A stretch of 64,000 nt of DNA, from contig NZ_JASJUU010000005.1 of NCBI RefSeq assembly GCF_030125375.1, positions 62,001 through 126,000 on the forward strand, read 5' to 3'. This stretch comes from Pseudoalteromonas umbrosa. Lineage in GTDB: Bacteria; Pseudomonadota; Gammaproteobacteria; Enterobacterales; Alteromonadaceae. Numbering within the stretch: the stretch's first letter is position 1; the number at the start of each line of letters is the position of its first letter. The translations under genes and the position numbers were made by a program. This document shows positions 8,929 to 17,404 of this stretch, one piece after another. A model generated the notes under the pieces. The model worked only from the letters and a program-made list of their open reading frames with translations, was not told the origin of the DNA and did no database searches.

Positions 8929-10269
8929 ATGTTAGATAAAGTAGTCATTGCAAACCGAGGTGAAATTGCACTTCGCGTATTGCGTGCCTGCAAGGAGCTT
9001 GGGATTAAAACGGTTGCAGTACACTCAACTGCCGACCGTGACCTTAAACACGTTCTACTTGCAGACGAAACAATTTGTATCGGTAAACCAGCTGCGTCTG
9101 AGAGTTACCTTGATATTCCTCGCATTATCGCTGCGGCAGAAGTAACAGACGCTGTTGCTATCCACCCAGGATACGGTTTCTTATCAGAAAATGCTGACTT
9201 TGCTGACCAAGTTGAGCAAAGTGGCTTTATCTTTATCGGTCCAAAGGGCGACACAATTCGTCTAATGGGTGATAAAGTTTCTGCAATCGAAGCAATGCGT
9301 AAAGCTGGCGTACCGTGTGTACCTGGTTCTGACGGCCCACTAACAGAAGACAACGAGCGCAACGTGCAAATCGCCAAGCGCATCGGTTACCCTGTTATCA
9401 TCAAAGCTGCAGGCGGCGGCGGTGGTCGTGGTATGCGTGTTGTGCGCTCAGAAGAAGAGTTACTAGACTCAATCGCACTGACGCAAACTGAAGCACAACA
9501 GTTCTTCGGTAACGGCATGGTTTACATGGAAAAATTCCTAGAAAACCCTCGTCACATCGAAGTACAGGTACTTGCTGACGGTCAAGGCAATGCAATTCAC
9601 TTAGGCGAGCGTGACTGTTCAATGCAGCGTCGTCACCAAAAAGTAGTTGAAGAAGCGCCAGCACCAGGTATCACAGCAGAAATGCGTAAGTTCATCGGTG
9701 ACCGTTGTACACGTGCGTGTATCGAAATCGGTTATCGCGGTGCAGGTACATTCGAATTCCTATACGAGAATGGCGAATTCTACTTCATCGAAATGAATAC
9801 ACGTATTCAGGTAGAGCACCCAGTAACTGAAATGGTTACAGGCGTTGACCTAATCAAAGAGCAGCTAAAAATTGCTGCCGGTCAGCCTCTATCAATCACA
9901 CAAGATGACGTTGTGATCAAAGGCCACGCTATCGAGTGTCGTATTAACGCTGAAGACCCAGAGTCGTTCATTCCGTCTCCAGGTAAAATCACGCGTTTCC
10001 ACCCTGCAGGTGGTCTAGGTATTCGTTGGGACAGCCACATTTACGCTGACTACACAGTACCGCCGCACTACGACTCAATGATCGGTAAATTAATCACTTA
10101 TGGTGAAAACCGTGACGTTGCAATCGCCCGTGCTCGCAATGCATTAAACGAACTTGTGATTGACGGTATCAAAACAAATACTCCGTTACACAAGAAGATC
10201 TTAGCAGACGAAAACTTCCAAAATGGTGGTACAAACATCCACTATCTAGAGAAAAAACTCGGTCTGTAA
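8929..10269 (+). CDS. accC: Biotin carboxylase subunit of acetyl-CoA carboxylase
   Basis: The 446-residue ATP-grasp enzyme carboxylates biotin on AccB. It begins MLDKVVIANRGEIALRVLRA, has the glycine-rich ATP loop AAGGGGGRGMRVV (about residues 160-172), the MEKFLENPRHIEVQVL segment, and the catalytic EMNTRIQVEHPVTE (about 288-301). Length and start match E. coli AccC. It ends the aroQ-accB-accC unit, closed by a terminator 14 bases later. Confidence 0.98.
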   Translation: MLDKVVIANRGEIALRVLRACKELGIKTVAVHSTADRDLKHVLLADETICIGKPAASESYLDIPRIIAAAEVTDAVAIHPGYGFLSENADFADQVEQSGFIFIGPKGDTIRLMGDKVSAIEAMRKAGVPCVPGSDGPLTEDNERNVQIAKRIGYPVIIKAAGGGGGRGMRVVRSEEELLDSIALTQTEAQQFFGNGMVYMEKFLENPRHIEVQVLADGQGNAIHLGERDCSMQRRHQKVVEEAPAPGITAEMRKFIGDRCTRACIEIGYRGAGTFEFLYENGEFYFIEMNTRIQVEHPVTEMVTGVDLIKEQLKIAAGQPLSITQDDVVIKGHAIECRINAEDPESFIPSPGKITRFHPAGGLGIRWDSHIYADYTVPPHYDSMIGKLITYGENRDVAIARARNALNELVIDGIKTNTPLHKKILADENFQNGGTNIHYLEKKLGL

Positions 10270-10282
10270 TAGATGTTTTCGT

Positions 10283-10310
10283 AAAAAAGCCGGTTTACAC
10301 CGGCTTTTTT
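10283..10310 (+). terminator. Terminator after accC
   Basis: GCCGG/CCGGC stem (10289-10293 with 10300-10304), extended by A-T pairs, with six A before and six T after. Confidence 0.9.
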
Positions 10311-10457
10311 GTTTTTCAACCCAGCACTTTTTTGCTTTTTTATTAATCAATTGAACAAGATAAGTTATATTTTTCCACTTTAGCTAGTGACAAGCGGCGC
10401 AAAACTTCATATACTGCCAGCGCTTCAAAAGATTGTTTTCACACAGTCGCTGAAAAT

Positions 10458-10534
10458 GGCCCTATAGCTCAGTTGGTTAGAGCACCCGACTCATAATCGG
10501 TAGGTCCCTGGTTCGAGTCCAGGTGGGGCCACCA
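10458..10534 (+). tRNA. tRNA with CAU anticodon, probably tRNA-Ile2 (lysidine-modified)
   Basis: The 77-base sequence folds as a cloverleaf: acceptor GGCCCTA/TGGGGCC, D-arm AGCTCAGTTGGTTAGAGC, anticodon loop CTCATAA, T-loop GGTTCGAGTCC and an encoded CCA end. A CAU anticodon is shared by Met and minor Ile tRNAs. Pairs C4-G69 and C5-G68 in the acceptor stem are the determinants by which TilS recognises tRNA-Ile2 in E. coli, whereas elongator tRNA-Met there has U4-A69 and A5-U68. I therefore prefer tRNA-Ile reading AUA after lysidine modification; software may label it Met. Confidence 0.85.
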
Positions 10535-10641
10535 TTTTCTTAGTAATCCCTTATTACTTTAACTTTCTATTTTCCTTATCAAATTTATGACTTAACGATT
10601 TTAAATCGACCTAAGCCTATTTCCACGCCACCTTATCCAAA
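10535..10641. other. Spacer between tRNA and small-peptide gene
   Basis: Nothing recognisable is seen; the sequence is AT rich with no strong hairpin. Confidence 0.4.
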
Positions 10642-10812
10642 TTAATCTTTGCCTTCTAATTTAGGATCTTTAACTTTGTCGGCACCTGATCCGCCTTGTA
10701 TTTTGCGTGCCGCTTCTTGGCCAATAACGCAATTGTTTTTAGGACCACCGCCTTTGCTAACGCCAAAGCCTGCAACGACGTATTCCAGTACTAATTTTGG
10801 TAGAGTTTTCAT
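10642..10812 (-). CDS. 56-residue Gly/Lys-rich small protein
   Basis: On the minus strand an ATG at 10812 with AAAGGATCATT before it (good Shine-Dalgarno, 6-base spacing) opens a 56-codon frame. The product begins MKTLPKLVLEYVVAGFGVSK, continues with GGGPKNN and a single Cys (residue 28), and ends in a charged segment rich in Lys, Asp and Gly. The first 20 residues are moderately hydrophobic with no clear signal peptidase site. It lies beyond the terminator of the SPFH gene, so it has its own transcript. I do not recognise a family. A bacteriocin-like or other secreted small peptide is one possibility; a stable small cytoplasmic protein is another. Confidence 0.6.
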   Translation of the reverse strand: MKTLPKLVLEYVVAGFGVSKGGGPKNNCVIGQEAARKIQGGSGADKVKDPKLEGKD

Positions 10813-10909
10813 AATGATCCTTTTAAATATTTAAACGAAATTACTTTTTAATCTATCAGGAGTGAATTACAAAAGAAAACAATAAGACTAACAACACTTG
10901 TACCAATCA

Positions 10910-10941
10910 AACAAAAAAACGCCCCTGTTTTACCAGAGGCG
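10910..10941 (-). terminator. Terminator of the ABC-SPFH unit
   Basis: On the minus strand CGCCTCTG (10941-10934) pairs with CAGGGGCG (10927-10920), with one G-T pair, followed by seven T. Confidence 0.85.
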
Positions 10942-10950
10942 CTTTAGTCT

Positions 10951-12153
10951 CTACTTTAAATATTCCATGGGTTCGCCGGTTTGCAGCGATCTATCTGTTA
11001 GGGTTTTATCGGGTTGGCGAAGATCCGGTTTTAACTTGTGGCCATACTTATCGACGCTATTTAAATAGTCGTCTTTATCGCGTATTTCTCCTGAGGCCTC
11101 CAACTCTGCTTTTAGCTCATCAGGCTTGTGGGTTTCTTTAAAGCTGCTGTTTTGCGGCGTCAGACTACTCTCTGTATTTAATATCAACGGTAGGCCATCT
11201 TTGCCACTGCCAATCACCACCACTTTGGCATTGTTCGATTTTGCCAGCTCGATGGTGGCTTCAATACCGCGCCATTTTAAATAAGCCTCCGAAATACCGT
11301 CGCTGACCATTTCTTGGAAAAGGGCAATACCTTTGGCTTCCTCCTCTTTACGCAGCGCTTCTTTTTTCGCGACTTCAACACGCATTTTGTACTCTTCCAA
11401 AATATAGTTTTGATTCACTTTTGAAATGATCGCACTGTGTACTTTATCAGGTAAATCAACACGCTTGATCAGCACATCATCCAAGTTCACTAAGTGGTGG
11501 CCCGCCATTTTTTGCGCTTCTTGGCGTAACATCGACTTTTCTTTTAGCTCCAGCTCATTGAGCACTTGTCCAAGCAGCTCTTCTTGCACTTCTTTGCGCT
11601 GATTGCCGTACACCTGCTCAGCATCATATTGCGACACAATCATGCGCACCCCAGAGCTCACCTCTGGGAGAATGATTTCATCGACATAATCTGGCCCAAC
11701 TAACTTGTGCAAATAGGGAATAAAGTCCACTTCAGGGCGATAACGTACCGTGATATCTAGGGTGATCCGCAAGCCCTCGTTGGTGATGGCATACACATTG
11801 GTATGTGCAGTTTGGTAGCGGCTAGAATAAATAGTAAGCGTATCCCATGGAAACACCAATACTGTCCCTTCATGTAGTGGCGCATCCAAATAGGTACCGC
11901 CACCAAAGCGCTTCCAAAGTACCCCAACTTCACCCGAATCAACCTTGATAAAAATCACTGGAATAAGCGCTATCACCAAAAAGATCGCAATCAATAAGGT
12001 TAACCCTGCGCGAAAGCGCCAAGATAAAATGCGTCGTCTCAATTTAGGTTGATAACGCTTGAGCAAGCGCATCAAAATATTCGATATTATTATCGCCAAG
12101 ATGGCACTAATAATAATCGTCAGAGTTATATCAGAAGGGAGAATGATGTTCAT
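10951..12153 (-). CDS. SPFH/band 7 membrane protein next to the lipopeptide exporter
   Basis: The 400-residue product has two N-terminal hydrophobic segments (about residues 8-28 and 50-72), then an SPFH (stomatin/prohibitin) domain starting at VDSGEVGVLWKRFGGG and reaching about residue 260, and a charged helical tail (MRVEVAKKEALRKEEEAKG) typical of coiled-coil oligomerisation. Its ATG overlaps the stop of the ABC exporter (ATGA), so both are made from one mRNA. SPFH proteins scaffold membrane microdomains. Pairing with a cyclic-peptide exporter suggests a role in organising or protecting the membrane during lipopeptide export, which is inference. Confidence 0.85.
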   Translation of the reverse strand: MNIILPSDITLTIIISAILAIIISNILMRLLKRYQPKLRRRILSWRFRAGLTLLIAIFLVIALIPVIFIKVDSGEVGVLWKRFGGGTYLDAPLHEGTVLVFPWDTLTIYSSRYQTAHTNVYAITNEGLRITLDITVRYRPEVDFIPYLHKLVGPDYVDEIILPEVSSGVRMIVSQYDAEQVYGNQRKEVQEELLGQVLNELELKEKSMLRQEAQKMAGHHLVNLDDVLIKRVDLPDKVHSAIISKVNQNYILEEYKMRVEVAKKEALRKEEEAKGIALFQEMVSDGISEAYLKWRGIEATIELAKSNNAKVVVIGSGKDGLPLILNTESSLTPQNSSFKETHKPDELKAELEASGEIRDKDDYLNSVDKYGHKLKPDLRQPDKTLTDRSLQTGEPMEYLK

Positions 12154-13811
12154 GATGTTACTCCTTTACCCTCAACTTCATGGTGTTCCATTAACTGTCC
12201 TTCGACCATTTTTAAGTGCACATCGGCCAAATGGAAATACGCATCATCATGGGTGATGGCAATGACGGTGTTACCGCGAGCTTTAAGTTTTGGCAGCACC
12301 TGCTCATAAAACTTACGCCTAAAAATAGGGTCCTGATCCGCCGCCCACTCATCAAAGATATAAATGGGTCGGTTTTCTAAAATAGTGCTCAAAAGCGCCA
12401 ATCGCTTGCGCTGACCTGAGGATAGGTCAATGCTGCTGAACTCCCCATCCACTACTTTGACCTTGGTGTTCATCTCTAAAAACGCCAACCAATCATCGAT
12501 TTCTTCTTGGCTGGTATGGTGAATGCCATAAAGCTGCTTGAATAAATGAAAGTCTGCGAACACCGCTGTAAATAAGCTGCGATAGGCTTCTTTGAGGTTA
12601 TCTGTAATCGGTTGACCATCTACTAATATTTGCCCGCCTTGTAGTTCATACAACCCGGTTAACATACGGATAAATGTGGTTTTACCGCTGCCATTACCAC
12701 CGGTAATAAAGGTGACCTGCCCGCGCTTCAAACTTAAATCCACGGGGCCAACAAAAAACGGCCTATCACCACCTTTTTGGCCATGCTGGTAATAGGCCCC
12801 TTCCAGTTTCAACTCATCAAAATTATGTACATAGGAAAAGTGCTCTGTATCTAAGTTTGAATTATCCACTTTTGCACGTTTGAGATCTTCTTCCAAAGTC
12901 AGTACGTTTTGCGCCGCTTCCGTTGCGGTGGTGTAAATTGGGATCCCACCAACAATGCTGGTAATGGGGCCAATTAAAAACAGTGACGCCGTAGTGACTT
13001 TAATCACCACATCCGTGTATACATGAGACAGGCTCGGCACGATAAACACCATCGCCCCCGTGGCGGCAAAAAAGGTGATTTGCGAGAACACAAAATCAGT
13101 GGCGAATAAGGTTTGTGTGGTGGTTTTAGCTTTTTTAGCCCGTGCTGAGTCCATAACAAATTCATGTTCCAAGTCATCGGCTCGCGGCACGCTCAGCTTC
13201 ACTTCCTTAAAACCATCCAACAAGTCAGATAAGCGTTGGATCAACTTGTTTTCGCTCTCAAATGACAGCTGCATATTGCGTTGAATTTCATTGGCGCGTA
13301 GCCGGTGAATGCTGGCACCCATTAAAATTAAAATGGTGATAACCAAAAATGCCACAAACGAGTGCCACGCAATATATAAAGAGGTAAAAAACACAAGGCT
13401 GATCGACTGACCAATAATCACAAACAGCTGTGCCGACTGTGAAATGGTTTGCAGCTCTTTACTAAGCGTATTAAAAATGCGCTCTTTACCTATGGTTTCA
13501 AGTGTAGATAACTCGGTATGACGCACACATTCAAATAACTCGACACGCAGCCTATCAATGGCTTTTTCCACCATTTTTGCGGCTTTGGTCATCAGCCTTT
13601 GCTGCGTCAAGCCATAAATTGAAATGGTCAGAATAAACAACACCAAATAATAGAGAATGTGATTCTCTTTATGGATATCTGAAATGTTTTCCGACACGTT
13701 ATTTATCAAGGCAAGGACTAACGCATTTGCAAGGCCAGAGATACAGCCTAACATCACGAAAGTCCTTTTCTTTATTTTTATATTCCGACTGATTAAATCG
13801 TATAATACCAT
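12150..13811 (-). CDS. Cyclic-peptide-type ABC exporter (SyrD/PvdE family)
   Basis: The 553-residue protein fuses a six-helix membrane domain (about residues 15-300) to an ATPase domain with Walker A GGNGSGKTT (about 377-385), signature LSSGQRKRLALL (about 470-481) and Walker B IYIFDEWAADQDP (about 490-502). The variant FDEWAADQDP is typical of SyrD/PvdE exporters that move nonribosomal peptides to the periplasm or out of the cell. The gene lies in the minus-strand block of the synthetase and overlaps the SPFH gene by four bases. It most likely exports the lipopeptide made by the three synthetases. A siderophore precursor is an alternative substrate class, but no siderophore genes are nearby. 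Confidence 0.93.
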   Translation of the reverse strand: MVLYDLISRNIKIKKRTFVMLGCISGLANALVLALINNVSENISDIHKENHILYYLVLFILTISIYGLTQQRLMTKAAKMVEKAIDRLRVELFECVRHTELSTLETIGKERIFNTLSKELQTISQSAQLFVIIGQSISLVFFTSLYIAWHSFVAFLVITILILMGASIHRLRANEIQRNMQLSFESENKLIQRLSDLLDGFKEVKLSVPRADDLEHEFVMDSARAKKAKTTTQTLFATDFVFSQITFFAATGAMVFIVPSLSHVYTDVVIKVTTASLFLIGPITSIVGGIPIYTTATEAAQNVLTLEEDLKRAKVDNSNLDTEHFSYVHNFDELKLEGAYYQHGQKGGDRPFFVGPVDLSLKRGQVTFITGGNGSGKTTFIRMLTGLYELQGGQILVDGQPITDNLKEAYRSLFTAVFADFHLFKQLYGIHHTSQEEIDDWLAFLEMNTKVKVVDGEFSSIDLSSGQRKRLALLSTILENRPIYIFDEWAADQDPIFRRKFYEQVLPKLKARGNTVIAITHDDAYFHLADVHLKMVEGQLMEHHEVEGKGVTS

Positions 13812-13894
13812 TTTGATTTTCTTATCATTTTTGTTATCGGCTAAATAGCCTTACAGCGATAATTATCGCCAAGCGCACTTAATATAAATTAAAG

Positions 13895-14071
13895 CTAGTC
13901 TTCCTCACTTTCTTGCTGTGGGTTACGATCTTGGGTGAGCAGCAACATCAGCAAGCTCACTATCGGCGTCAAAAATAATGAAATCAGAAAAAAGCCCACC
14001 GGCCCTGCAAACGTATTGCGTCCCCAATAGCCGGATAAAATACATAACACCAAATACAATGCCACTATCAT
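13895..14071 (-). CDS. 58-residue small membrane protein
   Basis: The start at 14071 is chosen because GAGGAGG lies 5 bases before it; a longer frame adds 21 unconvincing codons. The product is MIVALYLVLCILSGYWGRNT, a short Gly/Pro turn, a second hydrophobic stretch (FFLISLFLTPIVSLLMLLL) and an acidic tail. Two membrane helices in a hairpin with the C terminus in the cytoplasm are likely. Similar small 'phage holin-like or DUF' two-helix proteins are common and of unknown role. It stands between the DUF697 gene and the exporter gene, 83 bases before the latter, so it may be co-transcribed with the exporter. Confidence 0.7.
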   Translation of the reverse strand: MIVALYLVLCILSGYWGRNTFAGPVGFFLISLFLTPIVSLLMLLLTQDRNPQQESEED

Positions 14072-14104
14072 AATGACCTCCTCAAAAGCCCAATGCTGCG
14101 AAAT

Positions 14105-14129
14105 AAACCAACAGTTAGCCTGTTGGTTT
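14105..14129 (-). terminator. Terminator after the DUF697 gene
   Basis: AACCAACAG (14106-14114) pairs with CTGTTGGTT (14120-14128); a T-rich stretch follows on the minus strand. A second perfect hairpin (GCCACTGTG/CACAGTGGC, 14141-14162) overlaps the DUF697 stop codon. Confidence 0.65.
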
Positions 14130-14150
14130 ATCAAGGTTCAGCCACTGTGA

Positions 14151-14714
14151 TTACACAGTGGCATCGCTCGGTTGTGTGCTGGCATTACCTTTATTTTTAC
14201 GATATTTCGCTGCAATATCAGCAATATCGCCCTTAATGCTAGAAAGATTAAGGTCAATCAAAGTGCCACCATTTTCAAAATGACGAATAAACGTGCTGCC
14301 TACTGCATGCGTCGATGCGGCAGACACTACAGGCATAAATGCGATTGCACTCAATGTTCCAATTACCGGCACTGCTTTTAAGAAGCTGCTTAAACCAGCC
14401 CCCCCAAGCGTTTGCGGAAATGAACCACCGATCACAGCACTGACCGTGCCACGCAGTTTATTGTCGCTGTATGATTGGCCATACACGTTGGCAATTTCAC
14501 CAATCATCTTCATTTGGATACCCGTCAAAGCCACTAAATCAACCGCTGGAATTGGGATTAACCCAGAACCAAACGACCATTTAGAGTACTTATCGACAAT
14601 GATCTGCGCCACGGCTGCTCGGTCTTCTGCCTGAACTACAGTGCTTTGCGGCTCCGTAGCAGAAGCCTTCGCTTCATTTGCCTTGTCGTCCTTTGCTGTT
14701 TTTGTCGCTGTCAT
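14151..14714 (-). CDS. DUF697 family membrane-associated protein
   Basis: The 187-residue product has an Ala/Lys-rich N-terminal tail (about 1-35) and a DUF697-like core: YSKWSFGSGLIPIPAVDLVA, LTGIQMKMIGEIANVYGQ and a Gly-rich hydrophobic segment (about 85-140). DUF697 domains are found in YcjF and attached to some GTPases; their biochemical role is unknown. GAGGATGAATT gives a ribosome binding site. It is separated from the lipoprotein gene upstream by 214 bases and closed by its own hairpin, so it may be an independent transcript rather than part of the lipopeptide operon. Confidence 0.75.
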   Translation of the reverse strand: MTATKTAKDDKANEAKASATEPQSTVVQAEDRAAVAQIIVDKYSKWSFGSGLIPIPAVDLVALTGIQMKMIGEIANVYGQSYSDNKLRGTVSAVIGGSFPQTLGGAGLSSFLKAVPVIGTLSAIAFMPVVSAASTHAVGSTFIRHFENGGTLIDLNLSSIKGDIADIAAKYRKNKGNASTQPSDATV

Positions 14715-14928
14715 AATTCATCCTCTATGATGTAGATTTAAACAGTTGTGAACCCACCAAGTTCATGCGAAGTGTTTAAACATCATTAAACTTTGCATTT
14801 ACTTGCCCTTATCACTGCAATTCCATACGAAATTGCAGAAATTCCTTGTTAAGGCCGACAAAAGTACAGAGACACACTTCACCCAACACTCTAATGCAGG
14901 CAGCCTTTTAATCAGTTTATTACTGGTA

Positions 14929-16299
14929 CTAATTCACCGTGCCATCGAGCACGCCTTGGCACTGCTCAGTACGGTGCCTATCGTTATAGAAAATAATGTT
15001 ACGCAACTCTTCTGCGATACAATCAGACTCATAACCGGTTTTGTGGTAGTTACTAAACGCCATCACGGTTTGATCACGCTCTAACAGCCTTGAAAAACTC
15101 GTTACCCATGAATAAGGATAGCTGCCTGAGTACTGCAAGAACTTTTCGTATTTGTTCAAATTGGTGCTGTTAGGATCATCTGGACAATCGGCGACTTTGC
15201 CATACTGATTTGGATCGATATAGGTTACAAACCAGCCGTAGCCAAAGTACTCACACTCATCATCACTTTGGGTATTTTGATACGGTGCAAACGCCATTTC
15301 TTTTTGCTCGGCATTTAAGATTAAGTCACCATATAAGCCCTGATCCCACTTATGCATATCTTTCACTGTTGAATACATGTCGCCAGCGGAATACAGCACT
15401 AACGGGTTACTGTACGGATTTTTGAAGATGTTTTCATAAGGCGCTGGACCTCCCGTTTCAGGTGGGCGACCCGTTGTGAGTGGCAAATATTGGTTTTCGT
15501 CAAAGACATAACCTGTGGTCATATTTTCATAAATACCAATGGCGTTAAACGCACCGCTGTCTTGCATATTGAGCGGGTCTAATATTTGCTCTTTAACGAT
15601 GTTTCTGAAATAGAAGCTTGGGTCTATTTGACCTTGCTTACCTGCGGCTAACTGCTCAATGATGTTACCAATGAGGTAGTAATTACAATTGCTGTAGGTA
15701 AACTTGGAACCCGGCTCGAAGCTTGGTTTGTTATCTTGCTCTGTGCAAGTACAAAAGCGATTGCCAAAGCCTTCTGGGCCATTTAAATCTAACGTGTCAT
15801 CGTATAAATATGGTCGCCAGCCCCAATCAAGATATACGTCTGGATTATCACTGTAGTTATCTATGCCTGAGGACATGCTCAACAGGTTATGCAATGAGAC
15901 ATCCGCGCATTGATTTTTCGGATACCAAGGCAGGTAATCACCTACGGTTTTGGTTTTTAAATCCTCACCAGCCAACATACGTAATAAAATTGTCGCGGCA
16001 AATTCTTTGGTATTCGATCCAATGCGATATTTTGAATCTGATGTATTAGCAACATCATATTGAATGTTTTGTGGGCCACAATTGGCCTTGTACACCACAT
16101 CCTCACCGGAAGTAACGTAAATACTGCCAAAAAATACCATCTTATCGCAGTAGTCTTTGACAGTGACTTCGAACATTTCTATCTGTTCGGCAGTAATGGT
16201 GTGATCTTTTGCCACTCCATTTTTAAAACAAGAGGTCAGAAGTAAACTCATACAGCATAGGCTTAAAACCCTGAGTTGTTGCTGATAAAGCCCGTTCAT
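14929..16299 (-). CDS. Lipoprotein serine hydrolase, beta-lactamase/S12 family
   Basis: The 456-residue product starts with a lipoprotein signal peptide (MSLLLTSCFKNG; lipidated Cys near residue 24), so it should be anchored in the periplasm or outer membrane. The catalytic SxxK appears as SNTK (about residues 95-98) and the second motif as YSNCNYY (YxN, about 200), as in class C beta-lactamases, D-aminopeptidases and penicillin-binding esterases. It lies 87 bases after the hydroxylase gene, the likely last gene of the synthetase operon. Possible jobs are trimming or inactivating the lipopeptide outside the cytoplasm. Many Cys residues in the second half suggest disulfides. Confidence 0.85.
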   Translation of the reverse strand: MNGLYQQQLRVLSLCCMSLLLTSCFKNGVAKDHTITAEQIEMFEVTVKDYCDKMVFFGSIYVTSGEDVVYKANCGPQNIQYDVANTSDSKYRIGSNTKEFAATILLRMLAGEDLKTKTVGDYLPWYPKNQCADVSLHNLLSMSSGIDNYSDNPDVYLDWGWRPYLYDDTLDLNGPEGFGNRFCTCTEQDNKPSFEPGSKFTYSNCNYYLIGNIIEQLAAGKQGQIDPSFYFRNIVKEQILDPLNMQDSGAFNAIGIYENMTTGYVFDENQYLPLTTGRPPETGGPAPYENIFKNPYSNPLVLYSAGDMYSTVKDMHKWDQGLYGDLILNAEQKEMAFAPYQNTQSDDECEYFGYGWFVTYIDPNQYGKVADCPDDPNSTNLNKYEKFLQYSGSYPYSWVTSFSRLLERDQTVMAFSNYHKTGYESDCIAEELRNIIFYNDRHRTEQCQGVLDGTVN

Positions 16300-16386
16300 T
16301 GTGTGTTTCCCTAGCGTTGCTCAGTTACTTTGCTAACTTCTTTACTACTAACAAAACTCATATTTAGCACGACAATTGCGTCCATA

Positions 16387-17352
16387 TTAATAAGCCGCTT
16401 TTGCCATACCCACCAGCACCTTTCTGGTGCCCGTATACGCTTCTCGACCATGGGTGTATAACATGTTGTCGAGCAGCATAATGTCATTGCGCTGCCACTG
16501 ATAAGCAAAGGTCAGCGAGCGATATACCTCATTGATGATGGCAATATCACTGGCTGCTATTTCGCTGCCATCTCCGTAGTAGGCATTACGTGGTAAATTC
16601 TCTAACCCAATACTCTCTCGCATTGACTCAGGTAGCTGATTGTCGATGCTTGAGCAATGAAATAAATGCGCCTGATTAAACCAAACCTTTTCACCTGTTT
16701 GTGGGTGGGTCGCAACCGCAGGACGAATTTGTTTGGTCTGCAAGTGTTTATCAGACTTCCACTCAAAAATAATGTCGTTTTTCCAGCAGTACGCTTCGAC
16801 TTCCTGTTTATTTTGAGTCTGAAATACTTCCTGCCATGGCAAATCAATATCGCCATAGTTGCGTACATACATCACACCCAGCTTTTCAAATTTTTCACGA
16901 AGCGCCACAGGTAATTGCTGGTACACTAAGCGACTGTCAGCAAGCGGCGTATTACCACCTGTTTTTGCCGGGACCACACAGAAAAACCCCATCCGCATTG
17001 GCCAACAATTAGAGTATGCATTTTCGTTGTGCTGCAAAATAACCTGATCAGCGTGATACTCCGTGGTCGTGTAAATGTTGTTTCTCAGTGCTGTACGTGG
17101 TGAGGAGCGATAAATATATTGACTGAGTTGCTCGCCAAAAATCGCTTCCAAAATCGTGCTGAATTGATTCGTGCTCACAATATTCAAGCCGCGCAGCAAG
17201 GCCACACCATCTCTATCTACCCACTCATTAATTTCTTTAATATGGCTTTTCACCCAAGCCAAACCACTTTGCTTTTGCGCTGACAGGTCATGCACAAAAC
17301 TATCCAGCTCGGTCCTCGTGTCCTCTTTGTCGAGCGCTAGTAACTGATCCAT
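16387..17352 (-). CDS. SyrP-like Fe(II)/2-oxoglutarate hydroxylase
   Basis: The 321-residue protein belongs to the TauD/SyrP group. Typical blocks are NIYTTTEYHADQVILQHNE, PAKTGGNTPLADSRLVYQQL, VRNYGDIDLPWQEVFQT, VWFNQAHLFH and LPRNAYYGDGS. The iron ligands are probably HNE (about residues 106-108) and the His of THGRE (about 300). SyrP hydroxylates a carrier-bound Asp at the beta carbon in syringomycin synthesis; the assembly line here loads Asp and Asn, which makes a beta-hydroxylated Asp or Asn plausible. It begins 52 bases after the last synthetase, in the same direction. Which residue is modified cannot be read from sequence. Confidence 0.9.
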   Translation of the reverse strand: MDQLLALDKEDTRTELDSFVHDLSAQKQSGLAWVKSHIKEINEWVDRDGVALLRGLNIVSTNQFSTILEAIFGEQLSQYIYRSSPRTALRNNIYTTTEYHADQVILQHNENAYSNCWPMRMGFFCVVPAKTGGNTPLADSRLVYQQLPVALREKFEKLGVMYVRNYGDIDLPWQEVFQTQNKQEVEAYCWKNDIIFEWKSDKHLQTKQIRPAVATHPQTGEKVWFNQAHLFHCSSIDNQLPESMRESIGLENLPRNAYYGDGSEIAASDIAIINEVYRSLTFAYQWQRNDIMLLDNMLYTHGREAYTGTRKVLVGMAKAAY

Positions 17353-17404
17353 TCTATTCCCATCCTTAACTAGGTAAGATAAAATTACAACATAATATTT
17401 ACAT

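Noticed and set aside
10649..10834. 61-codon plus-strand frame
   Set aside because: It is the antisense of the better supported 56-residue minus-strand gene at 10642-10812, which has a good Shine-Dalgarno.
12150..13811. Siderophore export system
   Set aside because: PvdE-like exporters also serve siderophores, but no TonB receptor, catechol or hydroxamate biosynthesis gene is present.
14929..16299. S12 protein as a trans-acting PBP-type peptide cyclase or ClbP-like prodrug peptidase
   Set aside because: It has a lipoprotein signal, so it is outside the cytosol where cyclases act; the assembly line has its own TE; ClbP-type membrane helices and an acyl-Asn starter module are absent.
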